Below, in pieces: positions 15,494-24,138 of a DNA stretch of 64,000 bases. Made by a program: the position numbers and the translations under genes. Source of the stretch: Candidatus Zixiibacteriota bacterium (GTDB lineage: Bacteria; Zixibacteria; MSB-5A5; GN15; PGXB01); NCBI GenBank assembly GCA_900498245.1, contig LS998015.1, forward strand, positions 1,545,877 to 1,609,876, in the 5' to 3' direction. The notes beneath the pieces were generated by a model. That model had not been told where the DNA came from and made no database searches. It saw only the letters and a list, made by a program, of their open reading frames with translations. Numbering within the stretch: position 1 is the stretch's first letter; each line of letters starts with the position of its first letter.

Positions 15494-16078
15494 ATGCGCC
15501 GCGGGAAGAAAAATAAGTCGCCGATTGGGATTAATCTTGATCTGTTTGATCCGCTCCCGAAGATTTTGCCGAACGAGACGCCGGTTGCGGAAGCAACGGC
15601 GGCGATTCTTCCCACGGGAGACGAGCTTTATAATATTTTTAATCGTCTGAATGTTGCCCATTTCGGCGGGATTCTGCCGCCGGTCAAGATTTCATATTCC
15701 GGGAAGATGCTTATGGCCGGATCATATACGCCGGCAAGAAGAGAAATCAAAATCGGTCTCAGATATCACCGGATATTTCCCTCGGAGATTGAAGATACTC
15801 TCAAACATGAAATGCTTCATATAGTTAACCCGAGTCACAACCGGGCCTTTAAGGCCGAGGCCCGGCGGATTGGGGCATCGGTCAAGGCCCGCAGTCATCC
15901 GTCGCTGAGAGCCGGTGTTCGTTATATTTATGTCTGTCCGGCCTGCGGGCGGGAATATCCCCGCCGAAAACGGTTGCGCCTGGCTTCCTGCGGAGTTTGT
16001 TCCTCCGGCGGAAAATTCGATTCCAGGTTTAAATTAAGCCTTAAAAAGGGAACCAAAAAGGGGAACCGGGGCGTTTAA
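15494..16078 (+). CDS. SprT-like zinc metalloprotease domain protein
   Basis: 194 residues. The zinc-binding motif H-E-M-L-H-I (HExxH) is followed by N-P-S-H-N-R-A-F, the third His being in the H-x-x-x-F block typical of SprT/Spartan-like proteases. A C-terminal zinc ribbon follows (C-P-A-C-G-R-E-Y and later C-G-V-C). SprT-like proteins digest DNA-crosslinked proteins in eukaryotes; bacterial SprT roles are less certain. The first 40 residues are a basic/Pro-rich extension, and the C-terminus is strongly basic, which fits nucleic-acid association. The ATG at 15494 has only a weak ribosome-binding site. Confidence 0.85.
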   Translation: MRRGKKNKSPIGINLDLFDPLPKILPNETPVAEATAAILPTGDELYNIFNRLNVAHFGGILPPVKISYSGKMLMAGSYTPARREIKIGLRYHRIFPSEIEDTLKHEMLHIVNPSHNRAFKAEARRIGASVKARSHPSLRAGVRYIYVCPACGREYPRRKRLRLASCGVCSSGGKFDSRFKLSLKKGTKKGNRGV

Positions 16079-16127
16079 CGGGGCACGAATTCCTCAAAAT
16101 AAATTGCGGAATATCATCTTAAAGAAC

Positions 16128-16155
16128 TTGACAGCCAAGAGGATTTGACTATATT
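16128..16155 (+). promoter_or_regulatory. Promoter of the rplM translation operon
   Basis: TTGACA (16128-16133), 16 bases, TATATT (16150-16155), 51 bases ahead of the rplM start. The hexamers and spacing are identical to those of the tRNA-Ala promoter. Confidence 0.75.
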
Positions 16156-16206
16156 ATTGGGCTTTTAGAAAACGGATATTGATTTAACGGAAAATTCGGG
16201 TGCATA

Positions 16207-16644
16207 ATGAAGACGTTTATACCGAAAATCGAAGAACTGAATAAGAAGTGGTATCTGCTTGATCTCAAGGGGGTAACATTGGGTAAGGCGGCCGTGATGA
16301 CGGCTGATATCCTTCGCGGCAAGAACAAGCCGATTTTCACCCCCCATCTGGACACCGGCGATTATGTTGTGGCCATCAATGCCGCTCATGTCAATGTCAG
16401 CGGGGCCAAGAGCGAGAGCAAGTTGTACTATCGTTTTTCAGGCTATCCCGGCGGCTTGAAGGTAACCCCTTATGCCCGCATGATGAGCACCAAGGCGCCG
16501 GATATTTTCACCCATGCCGTGTCGGGAATGCTTCCCAAGAACCGTCTGGGGAAAAAGATGATAAAGAAGCTGCATGTCTATGCCGATGAAAAGCATCCGC
16601 ATCAGGCGCAGAAACCGGAACTGTTGAAATTAACCGAATCCTGA
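16207..16644 (+). CDS. rplM: Ribosomal protein L13
   Basis: 145 residues, normal length. It carries L13 landmarks: K-W-Y-L-L-D near the start, G-K-A-A-V, F-T-P-H-L-D-T-G-D-Y-V, and the R-M-M-S-T-K-A-P and M-L-P-K-N-R-L-G-K-K segments. Binds 23S rRNA early in large-subunit assembly. First gene of rplM-rpsI-rpsB-tsf-pyrH-frr, 12 bases ahead of rpsI as in most bacteria. Confidence 0.97.
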   Translation: MKTFIPKIEELNKKWYLLDLKGVTLGKAAVMTADILRGKNKPIFTPHLDTGDYVVAINAAHVNVSGAKSESKLYYRFSGYPGGLKVTPYARMMSTKAPDIFTHAVSGMLPKNRLGKKMIKKLHVYADEKHPHQAQKPELLKLTES

Positions 16645-16656
16645 TTGAGATAATAA

Positions 16657-17049
16657 ATGAGCGAAACCACTTTTGCCGCGACCGGAAGAAGAAAAGAAGC
16701 GGTGGCCCACGCCGTAATCAAGGTTGGCGGCGGGAAGTTTGTCATTAACGACAAGACTCCCCAGGAATATCTGAAACGGGGCGTGCTGGTTGATATAATC
16801 AATCAGCCCATTCAAGAAACGGAAACGGCCGGAAAACTTGACATCATTTGCAATGTCAACGGCGGCGGTTTGGCCGGACAGGCCGGAGCGATTCGGCTGG
16901 CGATAGCCCGCGCGATCGCGAAACTCGATCCCGACCTGCGTCCCCAATTGCGGAGAAAAGGATATTTGACCCGCGACCCGCGTGCGGTGGAACGGAAGAA
17001 ATTCGGCCGTCCCAAAGCCCGTCGCCGGTTCCAGTATTCCAAGCGCTAA
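16657..17049 (+). CDS. rpsI: Ribosomal protein S9
   Basis: 130 residues with the conserved A-T-G-R-R-K-E-A-V-A N-terminus, the G-G-G-L-x-G-Q-A-G-A-I core and the invariant basic tail ending Y-S-K-R, whose last residues reach the ribosomal P site. It partners with L13 in a conserved operon. Confidence 0.97.
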   Translation: MSETTFAATGRRKEAVAHAVIKVGGGKFVINDKTPQEYLKRGVLVDIINQPIQETETAGKLDIICNVNGGGLAGQAGAIRLAIARAIAKLDPDLRPQLRRKGYLTRDPRAVERKKFGRPKARRRFQYSKR

Positions 17050-17059
17050 AAATAACCAT

Positions 17060-17129
17060 CCTGCCTCGGCAGGAAATAAGCACATTCCGCTCGAAGTGGC
17101 CGGCGGTCCCGCTCGTCTCGGGCCCGGCC
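17060..17129 (+). promoter_or_regulatory. Structured leader ahead of rpsB (candidate S2 autoregulatory RNA)
   Basis: The 123-base gap between rpsI and the rpsB start contains a hairpin CCTGC-CTCG-GCAGG (17060-17073) and a second, longer one with outer stem GGCCGG/CCGGCC (17098-17103, 17124-17129) and inner CCCG-loop-CGGG. Leaders of rpsB that bind S2 are known in other bacteria; whether this one does is inference. Confidence 0.35.
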
Positions 17130-17172
17130 GAAAATGGCGGAGTGGAAGTTCAACCAGATAGAAAGGTCCCAA

Positions 17173-17946
17173 ATGGTAACACCGGAAATCAAGGAATTGC
17201 TCGAAGCCGGGGTGCACTTCGGTCATCAGACCCGTCGCTGGAACCCCAAAATGAAACCGTTCATTTTCACGGAGCGGAACGGAATCTATATTATTGACCT
17301 CAACAAGACTCTCGATGCCATCAAGATGGCGTGCCAGAAGGCCCGCGAGGTTATGGCGCGCGGCCAGACGGTTCTCTTTGTCGGAACCAAGAAGCAGGCC
17401 AAGGATGTAATCAAGGAAGAGGCTTTGCGGTGCGGGCAGTTCTTTGTTACCGAGCGGTGGCTGGGCGGCATGCTGACCAATTTCACCACCATAAAGGCGT
17501 CTATCAAGAAGTTGAAAAATATGGAGCGGATGAAAGAGGACGGGGAAATGGCGAAATTCACCAAGAAGGAAATTTCCCATTTTGAGCATGAAATGCAGAA
17601 ACTCGACAAGGCCCTGGGCGGTATCAAGAATATGAATTATCTGCCGGGGCTGGTTTATATAGTCGATGCCAAGAAGGAAAAGATCGCCGTTTCCGAGGCG
17701 GCCAAACTGGGGATCCCGGTGGTGGGCGTGATTGACACCAACGCCGATCCCGATCCTATTGATTTTCCAATCGCGGCCAATGACGACGCCATCAAGTCGA
17801 TTCGGATAATTACCAAAACCTTTGTCGATGCCGTCCTGGAGGCCCAGCATTCGGTGTCGGCCGAAGAGATTGCCGATACGGTCGAGTCCGAAACCTCGGG
17901 CCGTCTTACAACCTACATCTCATCCGAGACCGAAGAAGATATTTAG
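17173..17946 (+). CDS. rpsB: Ribosomal protein S2
   Basis: 257 residues from the ATG at 17173, which has AGAAAGG 6 bases upstream and begins [14 protein letters not shown] frame open to 17134 adds 13 residues not found in the family. Landmarks include [22 protein letters not shown] and D-T-N-A-D-P. S2 is the last protein to join the small subunit. It is followed by tsf, as in nearly all bacteria. Confidence 0.96.
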   Translation: MVTPEIKELLEAGVHFGHQTRRWNPKMKPFIFTERNGIYIIDLNKTLDAIKMACQKAREVMARGQTVLFVGTKKQAKDVIKEEALRCGQFFVTERWLGGMLTNFTTIKASIKKLKNMERMKEDGEMAKFTKKEISHFEHEMQKLDKALGGIKNMNYLPGLVYIVDAKKEKIAVSEAAKLGIPVVGVIDTNADPDPIDFPIAANDDAIKSIRIITKTFVDAVLEAQHSVSAEEIADTVESETSGRLTTYISSETEEDI

Positions 17947-17961
17947 AAAGGACATCGTCCG

Positions 17962-18555
17962 ATGGAAATAACAGCACAAAAAGTTAAAGAACTACGCGAA
18001 AAAACCGGCGCCGGCATGATGGATTGCAAAAAGGCCCTGGCCGAGACCGACGGTGATTTTGAAAAGGCGATCAGTTATCTTCGGGAGAAGGGGATAGCCA
18101 AAGCGGCCAGCAAGGCCGGACGGAGCACCAAAGAAGGTATCATTGTTTCCTATATTCATCCCGGCGATAAACTGGGCGTTCTGGTCGAGATCAACTGTGA
18201 AACCGATTTTGTGGCGCGCACCGATGATTTTCGGCAGTTTTCCAAAGATATAGCCATGCAGATCGCTGCGACCAGCCCGCTGGCCGTGACCCGCGAGGGA
18301 ATAGATTCTCATACGATCGAACAGGAATCCCAAATTTATCGGCAACAGGCGATCAATGAAGGCAAGCCGGAAAAAATCCTCGATAAGATTGTCACCGGCA
18401 AATTGGATAAATATTATGCGGAAGTCTGCCTGATGGAACAGGCCTTTGTCAAAGACAGCGAGAAGACCATAACGGATCTCCTGAATGGCCTGATCGCCAA
18501 ACTGGGCGAAAATATATCGATTAAGCGTTTCGTCCGATTCCGGCTGGGTGAATGA
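17962..18555 (+). CDS. tsf: Elongation factor Ts
   Basis: 197 residues, the short form of EF-Ts with one core dimerisation subdomain. Conserved N-terminal UBA-like module [19 protein letters not shown] and the T-D-F-V-A-R motif (Asp-Phe contacts EF-Tu and displaces the Mg ion) are present. It catalyses GDP release from EF-Tu. An AAGGA ribosome-binding site precedes the ATG. The next gene starts within a few bases of the stop. Confidence 0.96.
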   Translation: MEITAQKVKELREKTGAGMMDCKKALAETDGDFEKAISYLREKGIAKAASKAGRSTKEGIIVSYIHPGDKLGVLVEINCETDFVARTDDFRQFSKDIAMQIAATSPLAVTREGIDSHTIEQESQIYRQQAINEGKPEKILDKIVTGKLDKYYAEVCLMEQAFVKDSEKTITDLLNGLIAKLGENISIKRFVRFRLGE

Positions 18556-18556
18556 T

Positions 18557-19288
18557 ATGGGTCAGGACGGCCAATCTCCCGCTCCCCGATACCGTCGGAT
18601 TCTGCTTAAATTATCCGGTGAGGCCCTGCTGGGAAAACAGTCGTTCGGAATTGACCTCGACACCCTTGAATATATCTGCGGTGAAATCAAAGAAATCAGG
18701 AATCTCGGCTTAGAGATAGGCATTGTTGTCGGCGGCGGCAATATTTTCCGCGGCGTGGCGACATCCCGCGCCGGCATTGACCGTGTTACGGCCGACAATA
18801 TGGGCATGCTATCTACCGTCATAAATTCTCTGGCCCTTCAGGATAAGTTGGAGAAACTCGGTCAGTATACCCGGGTTATGGCGGCGGTTCATATCCAGTC
18901 TTTTGCAGAACCGTATATCCGCCGCCGGGCGATACGGCATATGGAAAAGGGACGTATTGTCATTCTGGCGGCCGGGACCGGGAATCCGTATTTCACGACC
19001 GATACCGCCGCGGCACTTCGGGCCAAAGAACTCCATGCCGACGTGATGCTCAAGGCGACCAAGGTCGACGGTGTTTACGCCGCCGATCCGGTCAAATATC
19101 CCGATTCCGAATTCTATTCCAAACTGACCTATATGGATGTTGTCAGACGGGAACTCGGCGTTATGGATCTGACCGCCATAACCATGTGCAAAGACAATAA
19201 AATTCCGGTCATCGTGTTTAACCTTAATGCCCCCGGAAATCTTAAAAAAGTGATTATGGGAGAAGAGGTTGGCACTTTAATTAGTTAA
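18557..19288 (+). CDS. pyrH: UMP kinase
   Basis: 243 residues from the ATG at 18557, one base after the tsf stop; a GTG at 18548 overlapping tsf is an alternative. Amino-acid-kinase fold motifs are clear: L-L-K-L-S-G-E-A-L (ATP), [10 protein letters not shown] (UMP/ATP), D[10 protein letters not shown], and [10 protein letters not shown]. It phosphorylates UMP to UDP. The tsf-pyrH-frr order is standard. Confidence 0.95.
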   Translation: MGQDGQSPAPRYRRILLKLSGEALLGKQSFGIDLDTLEYICGEIKEIRNLGLEIGIVVGGGNIFRGVATSRAGIDRVTADNMGMLSTVINSLALQDKLEKLGQYTRVMAAVHIQSFAEPYIRRRAIRHMEKGRIVILAAGTGNPYFTTDTAAALRAKELHADVMLKATKVDGVYAADPVKYPDSEFYSKLTYMDVVRRELGVMDLTAITMCKDNKIPVIVFNLNAPGNLKKVIMGEEVGTLIS

Positions 19289-19326
19289 AGTAAGAAGACA
19301 CTAATTCCAGATAAAGGAGAAGTCGA

Positions 19327-19884
19327 ATGCCTGAGAAAACTTATCTTGAAACCGATGAAAAGATGAAAAAGAGCTTTCAGTCCATTCAGAAAGAATTTTC
19401 GACCATTCGTACCGGCAAGGCCTCCGCTTCTTTACTGGATAGTGTCCGGGTCGATTATCACGGAACGATTATGCCCCTCAATCAGGTGGCATCGATATCG
19501 GCTCCCGAAGCCCGCCTGCTGATTGTTCAGGCCTGGGATAAAACCATTGTCGGCGAAATCTCCAAAGCGATTCAGAAGGCCGATTTGGGCCTCAATCCCC
19601 TGCTGGAAGGGAACATTATCCGCCTTCCCATACCTTCGCTCAATGAAGAACGGCGCAAAGAGCTGGTCAAACACTGCCGGAAAGTCGCCGAAGAAGGTAA
19701 AGTGGCCATTCGCAATATCCGCCGTGACGCCAACGAACATTTAAAAAAAGACGAAAAAGACAAAAAGATCAACGAAGACGAGCATAAAAAAGGGGCGGAA
19801 AAAATCCAGAAGTTGACCGACCATTATATTGCCTTGATCGATGATTTGATGGGCGCCAAAGAAAAAGAAATAATGGAGGTTTAG
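19327..19884 (+). CDS. frr: Ribosome recycling factor
   Basis: 185 residues, normal length. Starts with an AGGAG ribosome-binding site. The family pattern S-I-R/T-T-G-K-A-S-A-S-L-L-D, P-L-N-Q-V-A-S-I-S and the helical V-R-N/A-I-R-R-D-A-N motif are visible. It splits post-termination ribosomes with EF-G. Last gene of the translation operon, followed by a hairpin terminator. Confidence 0.97.
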   Translation: MPEKTYLETDEKMKKSFQSIQKEFSTIRTGKASASLLDSVRVDYHGTIMPLNQVASISAPEARLLIVQAWDKTIVGEISKAIQKADLGLNPLLEGNIIRLPIPSLNEERRKELVKHCRKVAEEGKVAIRNIRRDANEHLKKDEKDKKINEDEHKKGAEKIQKLTDHYIALIDDLMGAKEKEIMEV

Positions 19885-19919
19885 GTTCTCGGGCATTGAC
19901 GAAATTTTGTCGAATTTGG

Positions 19920-19961
19920 CCCTTCGCAGATGACCGTCCGATTTTTCGCGAAGGGTTTTTT
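19920..19961 (+). terminator. Terminator of the rplM-frr operon
   Basis: CCCTTCGC (19920-19927) pairs with GCGAAGGG (19948-19955) around a 20-base loop and is followed by six T. It lies 36 bases past the frr stop. Confidence 0.82.
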
Positions 19962-20011
19962 ATTTCAGCAGTTTTGGCCGATTTCCGGCCGTTTTCCAGA
20001 GTGGAAAGGGA

Positions 20012-20039
20012 TTGACAAATATAAATCAATCAATATATT
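20012..20039 (+). promoter_or_regulatory. Promoter of the aldehyde dehydrogenase gene
   Basis: TTGACA (20012-20017), 16 bases, TATATT (20034-20039); about 95 bases ahead of the start codon. Third copy in this window of the TTGACA-N16-TATATT layout. Confidence 0.75.
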
Positions 20040-20134
20040 AAAGGCCTTGTTGAAATTGTACTGTGAATAATTTCACAATGGCAAATTTTTGAGTAAGTTT
20101 GATAATTTGTTTTAAGTAATCTCAGGAGTTAATC

Positions 20135-21631
20135 ATGGCACAAGTCACGGAATATAAAAATTTTATCGGCGGGGAATGGGTTCGCTCCCGTTCCGGTCAG
20201 ACCTTTGAAAACCGCAACCCGGCCAATACCGACGACCTTATCGGGATCTTCCAGAAATCGACCCCGGATGATGTCAACGATGCCGTCTCGGCCGCCAAAG
20301 AGGCGTTCAAGAAGTGGCGCCTTGTCCCGGCGCCGAAACGAGCCGAAATCATTTATCGTATCGCCCTGCGAATAGCCCATGATAAGGAACGGCTCTCCCG
20401 CGAGATGACCCGTGAAATGGGCAAGGTTCTTAAAGAGACCAGAGGTGATGTACAGGAAGCGATTGATATGAGTTTCTATATGGCGGGCGAAGGACGGCGG
20501 ATGTTCGGCCAGACGACACCCTCGGAACTCCCCAACAAATTTATGATGTCGGTCCGTCAGCCACTGGGGGTCTGCGGTTTTATTACGCCTTGGAATTTCC
20601 CGATGGCGATTCCGTCATGGAAGATTATGCCGGCGCTGGTCTGCGGTAATACGGTGGTGATTAAGCCAGCCACGGATACCCCGCTGTCGGTTTACAATTT
20701 TGTCAAGATAATGGAAGAAGAGGGCTTGCCGGGCGGAGTGGTGAATCTGGTCACCGGTTCCGGGGGAAGTGTCGGCGACCCCTTGATGAAGCACAAAGAT
20801 GTCAGTGTTATCAGTTTCACCGGTTCCACCGATATCGGCCGCAAGGTTTCCGAGGCCTGCGCCGCCGATTTCCGTCACTGCCATCTTGAGATGGGCGGGA
20901 AAAACTGCATTTTGGTGATGGATGATGCCAATGTCGAACTGGCGGTCGAAGGCGCTCTCTGGGGAGCGTTCGGGACCACCGGCCAGCGATGCACGGCGTC
21001 CTCGCGCCTTATCGTGCACAAGAAAGTCATTAAGGAATTCACGGAGAAACTGGTGGCCCGGGCCAAGGCGCTGAAAGTCGGCAACGGCCTGGATGAAGCG
21101 ATCGATATGGGGCCGGCGGTCAACGAGAGCCAGATGCAGACGGTGTTGAAATATATGGACATCGGGAAAAATAAGGACGGGGCCAAACTGCTGTGCGGCG
21201 GGGGACGTCTCACTGGCGAGGCCTATAACAAGGGATATTTCACGATGCCGACCATATTCGGCGATGTGACTCCCAATATGACCATCTTCCGCGAGGAAAT
21301 TTTCGGGTCGGTCACCTCGATAACGGAATGCAGTTCTCTGGAAGAAGCCATCGAATTGGGCAATAATACCCCCTACGGTCTGTCATCATCCATCTACACG
21401 CAGGATGTCAACCGCGCCTTTGTAGCGATGCGCGATCTTTACACCGGCATCTTCTATGTCAATGCACCGACGATCGGGGCCGAGGTGCATCTGCCGTTCG
21501 GCGGCACCAAGGAGACCGGCAACGGTCACCGCGAGGCCGGCTCAGCGGCGCTCGATGTTTTTTCGGAATGGAAGTCGATTTATATCGATTTTTCCGGGAA
21601 GATTCAGAAGGCGCAAATCGATAATAATTGA
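20135..21631 (+). CDS. NAD(P)-dependent aldehyde dehydrogenase
   Basis: 498 residues, the normal ALDH length. Catalytic Cys286 is in G-Q-R-C-T-A and the general base Glu252 in L-E-M-G-G-K-N; the cofactor loop P-W-N-F-P and F-T-G-S-T are present. N-terminal G-G-E-W-V and the C-terminal [14 protein letters not shown] segment resemble the ALDH7/alpha-aminoadipic semialdehyde and related groups, so an amino-acid-derived semialdehyde is a reasonable guess but the substrate is not settled. It oxidises aldehydes to acids. An AGGAG site precedes the start, and it has its own promoter. Confidence 0.92.
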   Translation: MAQVTEYKNFIGGEWVRSRSGQTFENRNPANTDDLIGIFQKSTPDDVNDAVSAAKEAFKKWRLVPAPKRAEIIYRIALRIAHDKERLSREMTREMGKVLKETRGDVQEAIDMSFYMAGEGRRMFGQTTPSELPNKFMMSVRQPLGVCGFITPWNFPMAIPSWKIMPALVCGNTVVIKPATDTPLSVYNFVKIMEEEGLPGGVVNLVTGSGGSVGDPLMKHKDVSVISFTGSTDIGRKVSEACAADFRHCHLEMGGKNCILVMDDANVELAVEGALWGAFGTTGQRCTASSRLIVHKKVIKEFTEKLVARAKALKVGNGLDEAIDMGPAVNESQMQTVLKYMDIGKNKDGAKLLCGGGRLTGEAYNKGYFTMPTIFGDVTPNMTIFREEIFGSVTSITECSSLEEAIELGNNTPYGLSSSIYTQDVNRAFVAMRDLYTGIFYVNAPTIGAEVHLPFGGTKETGNGHREAGSAALDVFSEWKSIYIDFSGKIQKAQIDNN

Positions 21632-21816
21632 CGGAAAGAACCGTAGCGGGAAATTTGAACGTAATGTTGCGATGTAAATTCATATTCGGTCGTTTGAACG
21701 CGATACTGCTTTTGTACCTGATAATTTATATCTGGTTGTTGTCGTGCATCTAAGGGGCAGAAATTTCCTGTACCTAATATTGAAGATAACGAATAACCAG
21801 TATTTTGGAGATTAAC

Positions 21817-23169
21817 ATGGCTAAGAAAAAAGTAATCATTATGGGTGCGGCCGGACGGGACTTTCATAATTTCAACGTTCTGTATCGCAATAATAAAGAT
21901 GTCGAAATAGTCGCTTTCACGGCGACCCAGATTCCGGAAATCGAAGGGCGGGTTTACCCGAAAGTCCTGGCGGGGCCGCTTTATCCGAAAGGGATCCCGA
22001 TTTTCCCCGAAGAGGAACTTCTGGAACTGATTCAGAAACATAAAGTGGATGAGGTCATTTTCTCGTACTCCGACGTCCCATATGATTATGTAATGGACAA
22101 GGCGGCGTATGTGATGACGGCCGGGGCTCGTTTCGCGGTCGAAGGGGGCGAGCCGACCATGATAAAATCGATCAAGCCGGTGGTGGCGGTATGCGCGGTC
22201 CGGACCGGTTGCGGCAAATCCCAGACCACGAGGCGGGTCGCTCAGGTTCTGCTCGACCTCGGCCTGAAAGTGGTGGCGATTCGTCACCCTATGCCGTACG
22301 GCGATCTGGCCAAACAGGCCTGTCAGAGATTCGCCAATTATAAGGACCTCGATAAACATAAATGCACCATCGAGGAGCGCGAAGAATACGAACCGCATAT
22401 CGATAAAGGGATCGTGGTGTATGCCGGGGTCGATTATGAGATGATTCTTCGCGAAGCCGAAAAAGAGGCCGATGTGATTCTCTGGGATGGCGGCAATAAC
22501 GATATGCCGTTCTACCAGCCCGATATTCATATCACCGTGGTTGACCCGCATCGCCCAGGACACGAAATAAGTTATTATCCGGGGCAGGTCAATCTTCTGC
22601 TGGCCGATGTTATTGTCATAAACAAGATCGACACCGCTTCGCTGGAAGGTATCAATGAGGTTCGCGACAATATCCAGTACTATAATCCGGAAGCGGTGGT
22701 GGTCGATGCCGCGTCGCCGATTATGGTCGAGCAGCCGGAGATGATTCGGGGCAAGAAAGTTCTGGTCATCGAGGACGGTCCTACGACTACGCACGGTGAG
22801 ATGAAGTACGGCGCCGGAATGATGGCGGCCATGAAGTACGGCGCGGGGGAAATTATCGATCCGCGGCCGTACACGGTCGGCACCATCTCGGACACTTTCA
22901 AGAAATATCCGGAGATCGGGACCCTTCTGCCGGCGATGGGATATTTCGGCAAGCAATTGGCCGATCTGGAAAAGACCATCGAGAAAGTCCCGTGCGACAC
23001 TATCATTGCCGCGACGCCGATAGATTTGAGACGGGTGATAAAACTGAAAAAGCCGACGGCGCGCGTCTATTATGATCTCCAGGAAATCGGCAAGCCGACT
23101 CTGGCCGATGTCCTGAACGGGATGTTTTCCGGACCCGGCAAAGGAAAAGGAAAGTCCCGGAAAGCCTGA
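21817..23169 (+). CDS. Cyclic 2,3-diphosphoglycerate synthetase-like GTPase/ATPase
   Basis: 450 residues from the ATG at 21817 (GGAG 6 bases upstream; an in-frame TTG at 21805 would add four residues). It has an N-terminal Rossmann-like region (I-I-M-G-A-A-G-R-D-F-H-N-F) and a P-loop-type segment with T-G-C-G-K-S-Q-T-T near residue 134. A Walker-like D-G-G-N-N-D-M-P and I-N-K-I-D follow. These match the family of archaeal cyclic 2,3-diphosphoglycerate synthetase, an enzyme making a thermoprotectant/phosphate store from 2,3-diphosphoglycerate. The bacterial homologues' substrate is not established. It is followed after 7 bases by carbamate kinase. Confidence 0.78.
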   Translation: MAKKKVIIMGAAGRDFHNFNVLYRNNKDVEIVAFTATQIPEIEGRVYPKVLAGPLYPKGIPIFPEEELLELIQKHKVDEVIFSYSDVPYDYVMDKAAYVMTAGARFAVEGGEPTMIKSIKPVVAVCAVRTGCGKSQTTRRVAQVLLDLGLKVVAIRHPMPYGDLAKQACQRFANYKDLDKHKCTIEEREEYEPHIDKGIVVYAGVDYEMILREAEKEADVILWDGGNNDMPFYQPDIHITVVDPHRPGHEISYYPGQVNLLLADVIVINKIDTASLEGINEVRDNIQYYNPEAVVVDAASPIMVEQPEMIRGKKVLVIEDGPTTTHGEMKYGAGMMAAMKYGAGEIIDPRPYTVGTISDTFKKYPEIGTLLPAMGYFGKQLADLEKTIEKVPCDTIIAATPIDLRRVIKLKKPTARVYYDLQEIGKPTLADVLNGMFSGPGKGKGKSRKA

Positions 23170-23176
23170 TATATTC

Positions 23177-24133
23177 ATGTCGCAGTTAAATGGCAAAACG
23201 GCGGTGGTGGCGTTGGGCGGCAACGCCATCACCCAGCCCGGTGTTGAAGATACCATCGCCAACCAGTTCGCCCATACCCGTAAATCGCTCGACGGCATTG
23301 TGGAATTGGCCCGCGCCGGTTATAAATTGGCCATTACTCACGGCAACGGCCCGCAGGTCGGCAATGCCATTCTCAGGGTGGAGTTAGCACGGAGTCAGGC
23401 CCCGATTCTGCCTCTCGGCGTCTGTGTGGCCGATACCGAAGGAGGCATGGGGTATATGATCGAGCAGTCGCTTCAAAATCGTCTGAAGAAAGAAGGCATT
23501 AACCGGCCGGTGGTGACAATCATCACACAGATCATGATCGATCCCAAAGATCCGCAGATTGCGAGGCCCTCCAAATTTATCGGTCAATTTTACAGCGAGG
23601 AGGAGGCCAAACAGTATGCCAAAGAACGCGAATGGGTCGTGAAGAAAGATTCCAACCGCGGATGGCGGCGGGTGGTGCCGTCGCCGCAACCCCTGTCGGT
23701 GATCGAATCGGCAACTATCCGGGCCCTGGTCAATCAAGGTACGATCGTTATCACGGCCGGCGGGGGAGGGATTCCGGTCTATATCGATGATAAAGACAAT
23801 CTCGAAGGGCTCGATGCCGTTATTGATAAGGATCTCGCCTCGGCAGTTCTGGGAAATGACATTCATGCGGAAATCCTGATCATTCTCACCTCGGTCGATA
23901 AGGTGGCTATAAATTTCGGCCGGCTCGATGAAAGAATGCTGGATAGTGTCACCGTTTCGGAGATGGAGCAGTACGCCAAAGAAGGGCATTTCCCGCCCGG
24001 TTCGATGGGGCCAAAAATTCAGGCGGCGCTTCAATTTCTTAAGGGCGGGGGCAAAGAGGTGATTATAACTTCGTTTAATTATGCCGGAAAGGCGCTGGAG
24101 GGGGCCGCCGGAACAAGGATTGTACCGGATTGA
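23177..24133 (+). CDS. arcC: Carbamate kinase
   Basis: 318 residues, normal length. Amino-acid-kinase motifs V-A-L-G-G-N-A-I, T-H-G-N-G-P-Q-V-G, and the PK subdomain with W-R-R-V-V-P-S-P-Q-P are visible, followed by A-G-G-G-G-I-P-V. It interconverts carbamoyl phosphate + ADP and carbamate + ATP, normally making ATP in catabolism. No arginine deiminase or ornithine carbamoyltransferase lies in the window, so the source of carbamoyl phosphate is unknown. It is tightly spaced after the cDPG synthetase-like gene. Confidence 0.9.
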   Translation: MSQLNGKTAVVALGGNAITQPGVEDTIANQFAHTRKSLDGIVELARAGYKLAITHGNGPQVGNAILRVELARSQAPILPLGVCVADTEGGMGYMIEQSLQNRLKKEGINRPVVTIITQIMIDPKDPQIARPSKFIGQFYSEEEAKQYAKEREWVVKKDSNRGWRRVVPSPQPLSVIESATIRALVNQGTIVITAGGGGIPVYIDDKDNLEGLDAVIDKDLASAVLGNDIHAEILIILTSVDKVAINFGRLDERMLDSVTVSEMEQYAKEGHFPPGSMGPKIQAALQFLKGGGKEVIITSFNYAGKALEGAAGTRIVPD

Positions 24134-24138
24134 TTTTT

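Noticed and set aside
16630-17850. Long antisense frame across rpsI and rpsB
   Set aside because: The sense strand encodes two conserved ribosomal proteins; the antisense frame has no recognisable motif.
21604-23298. 564-codon antisense frame across the cDPG synthetase-like gene
   Set aside because: Mirror of a high-quality coding gene; no start signal or domain of its own.
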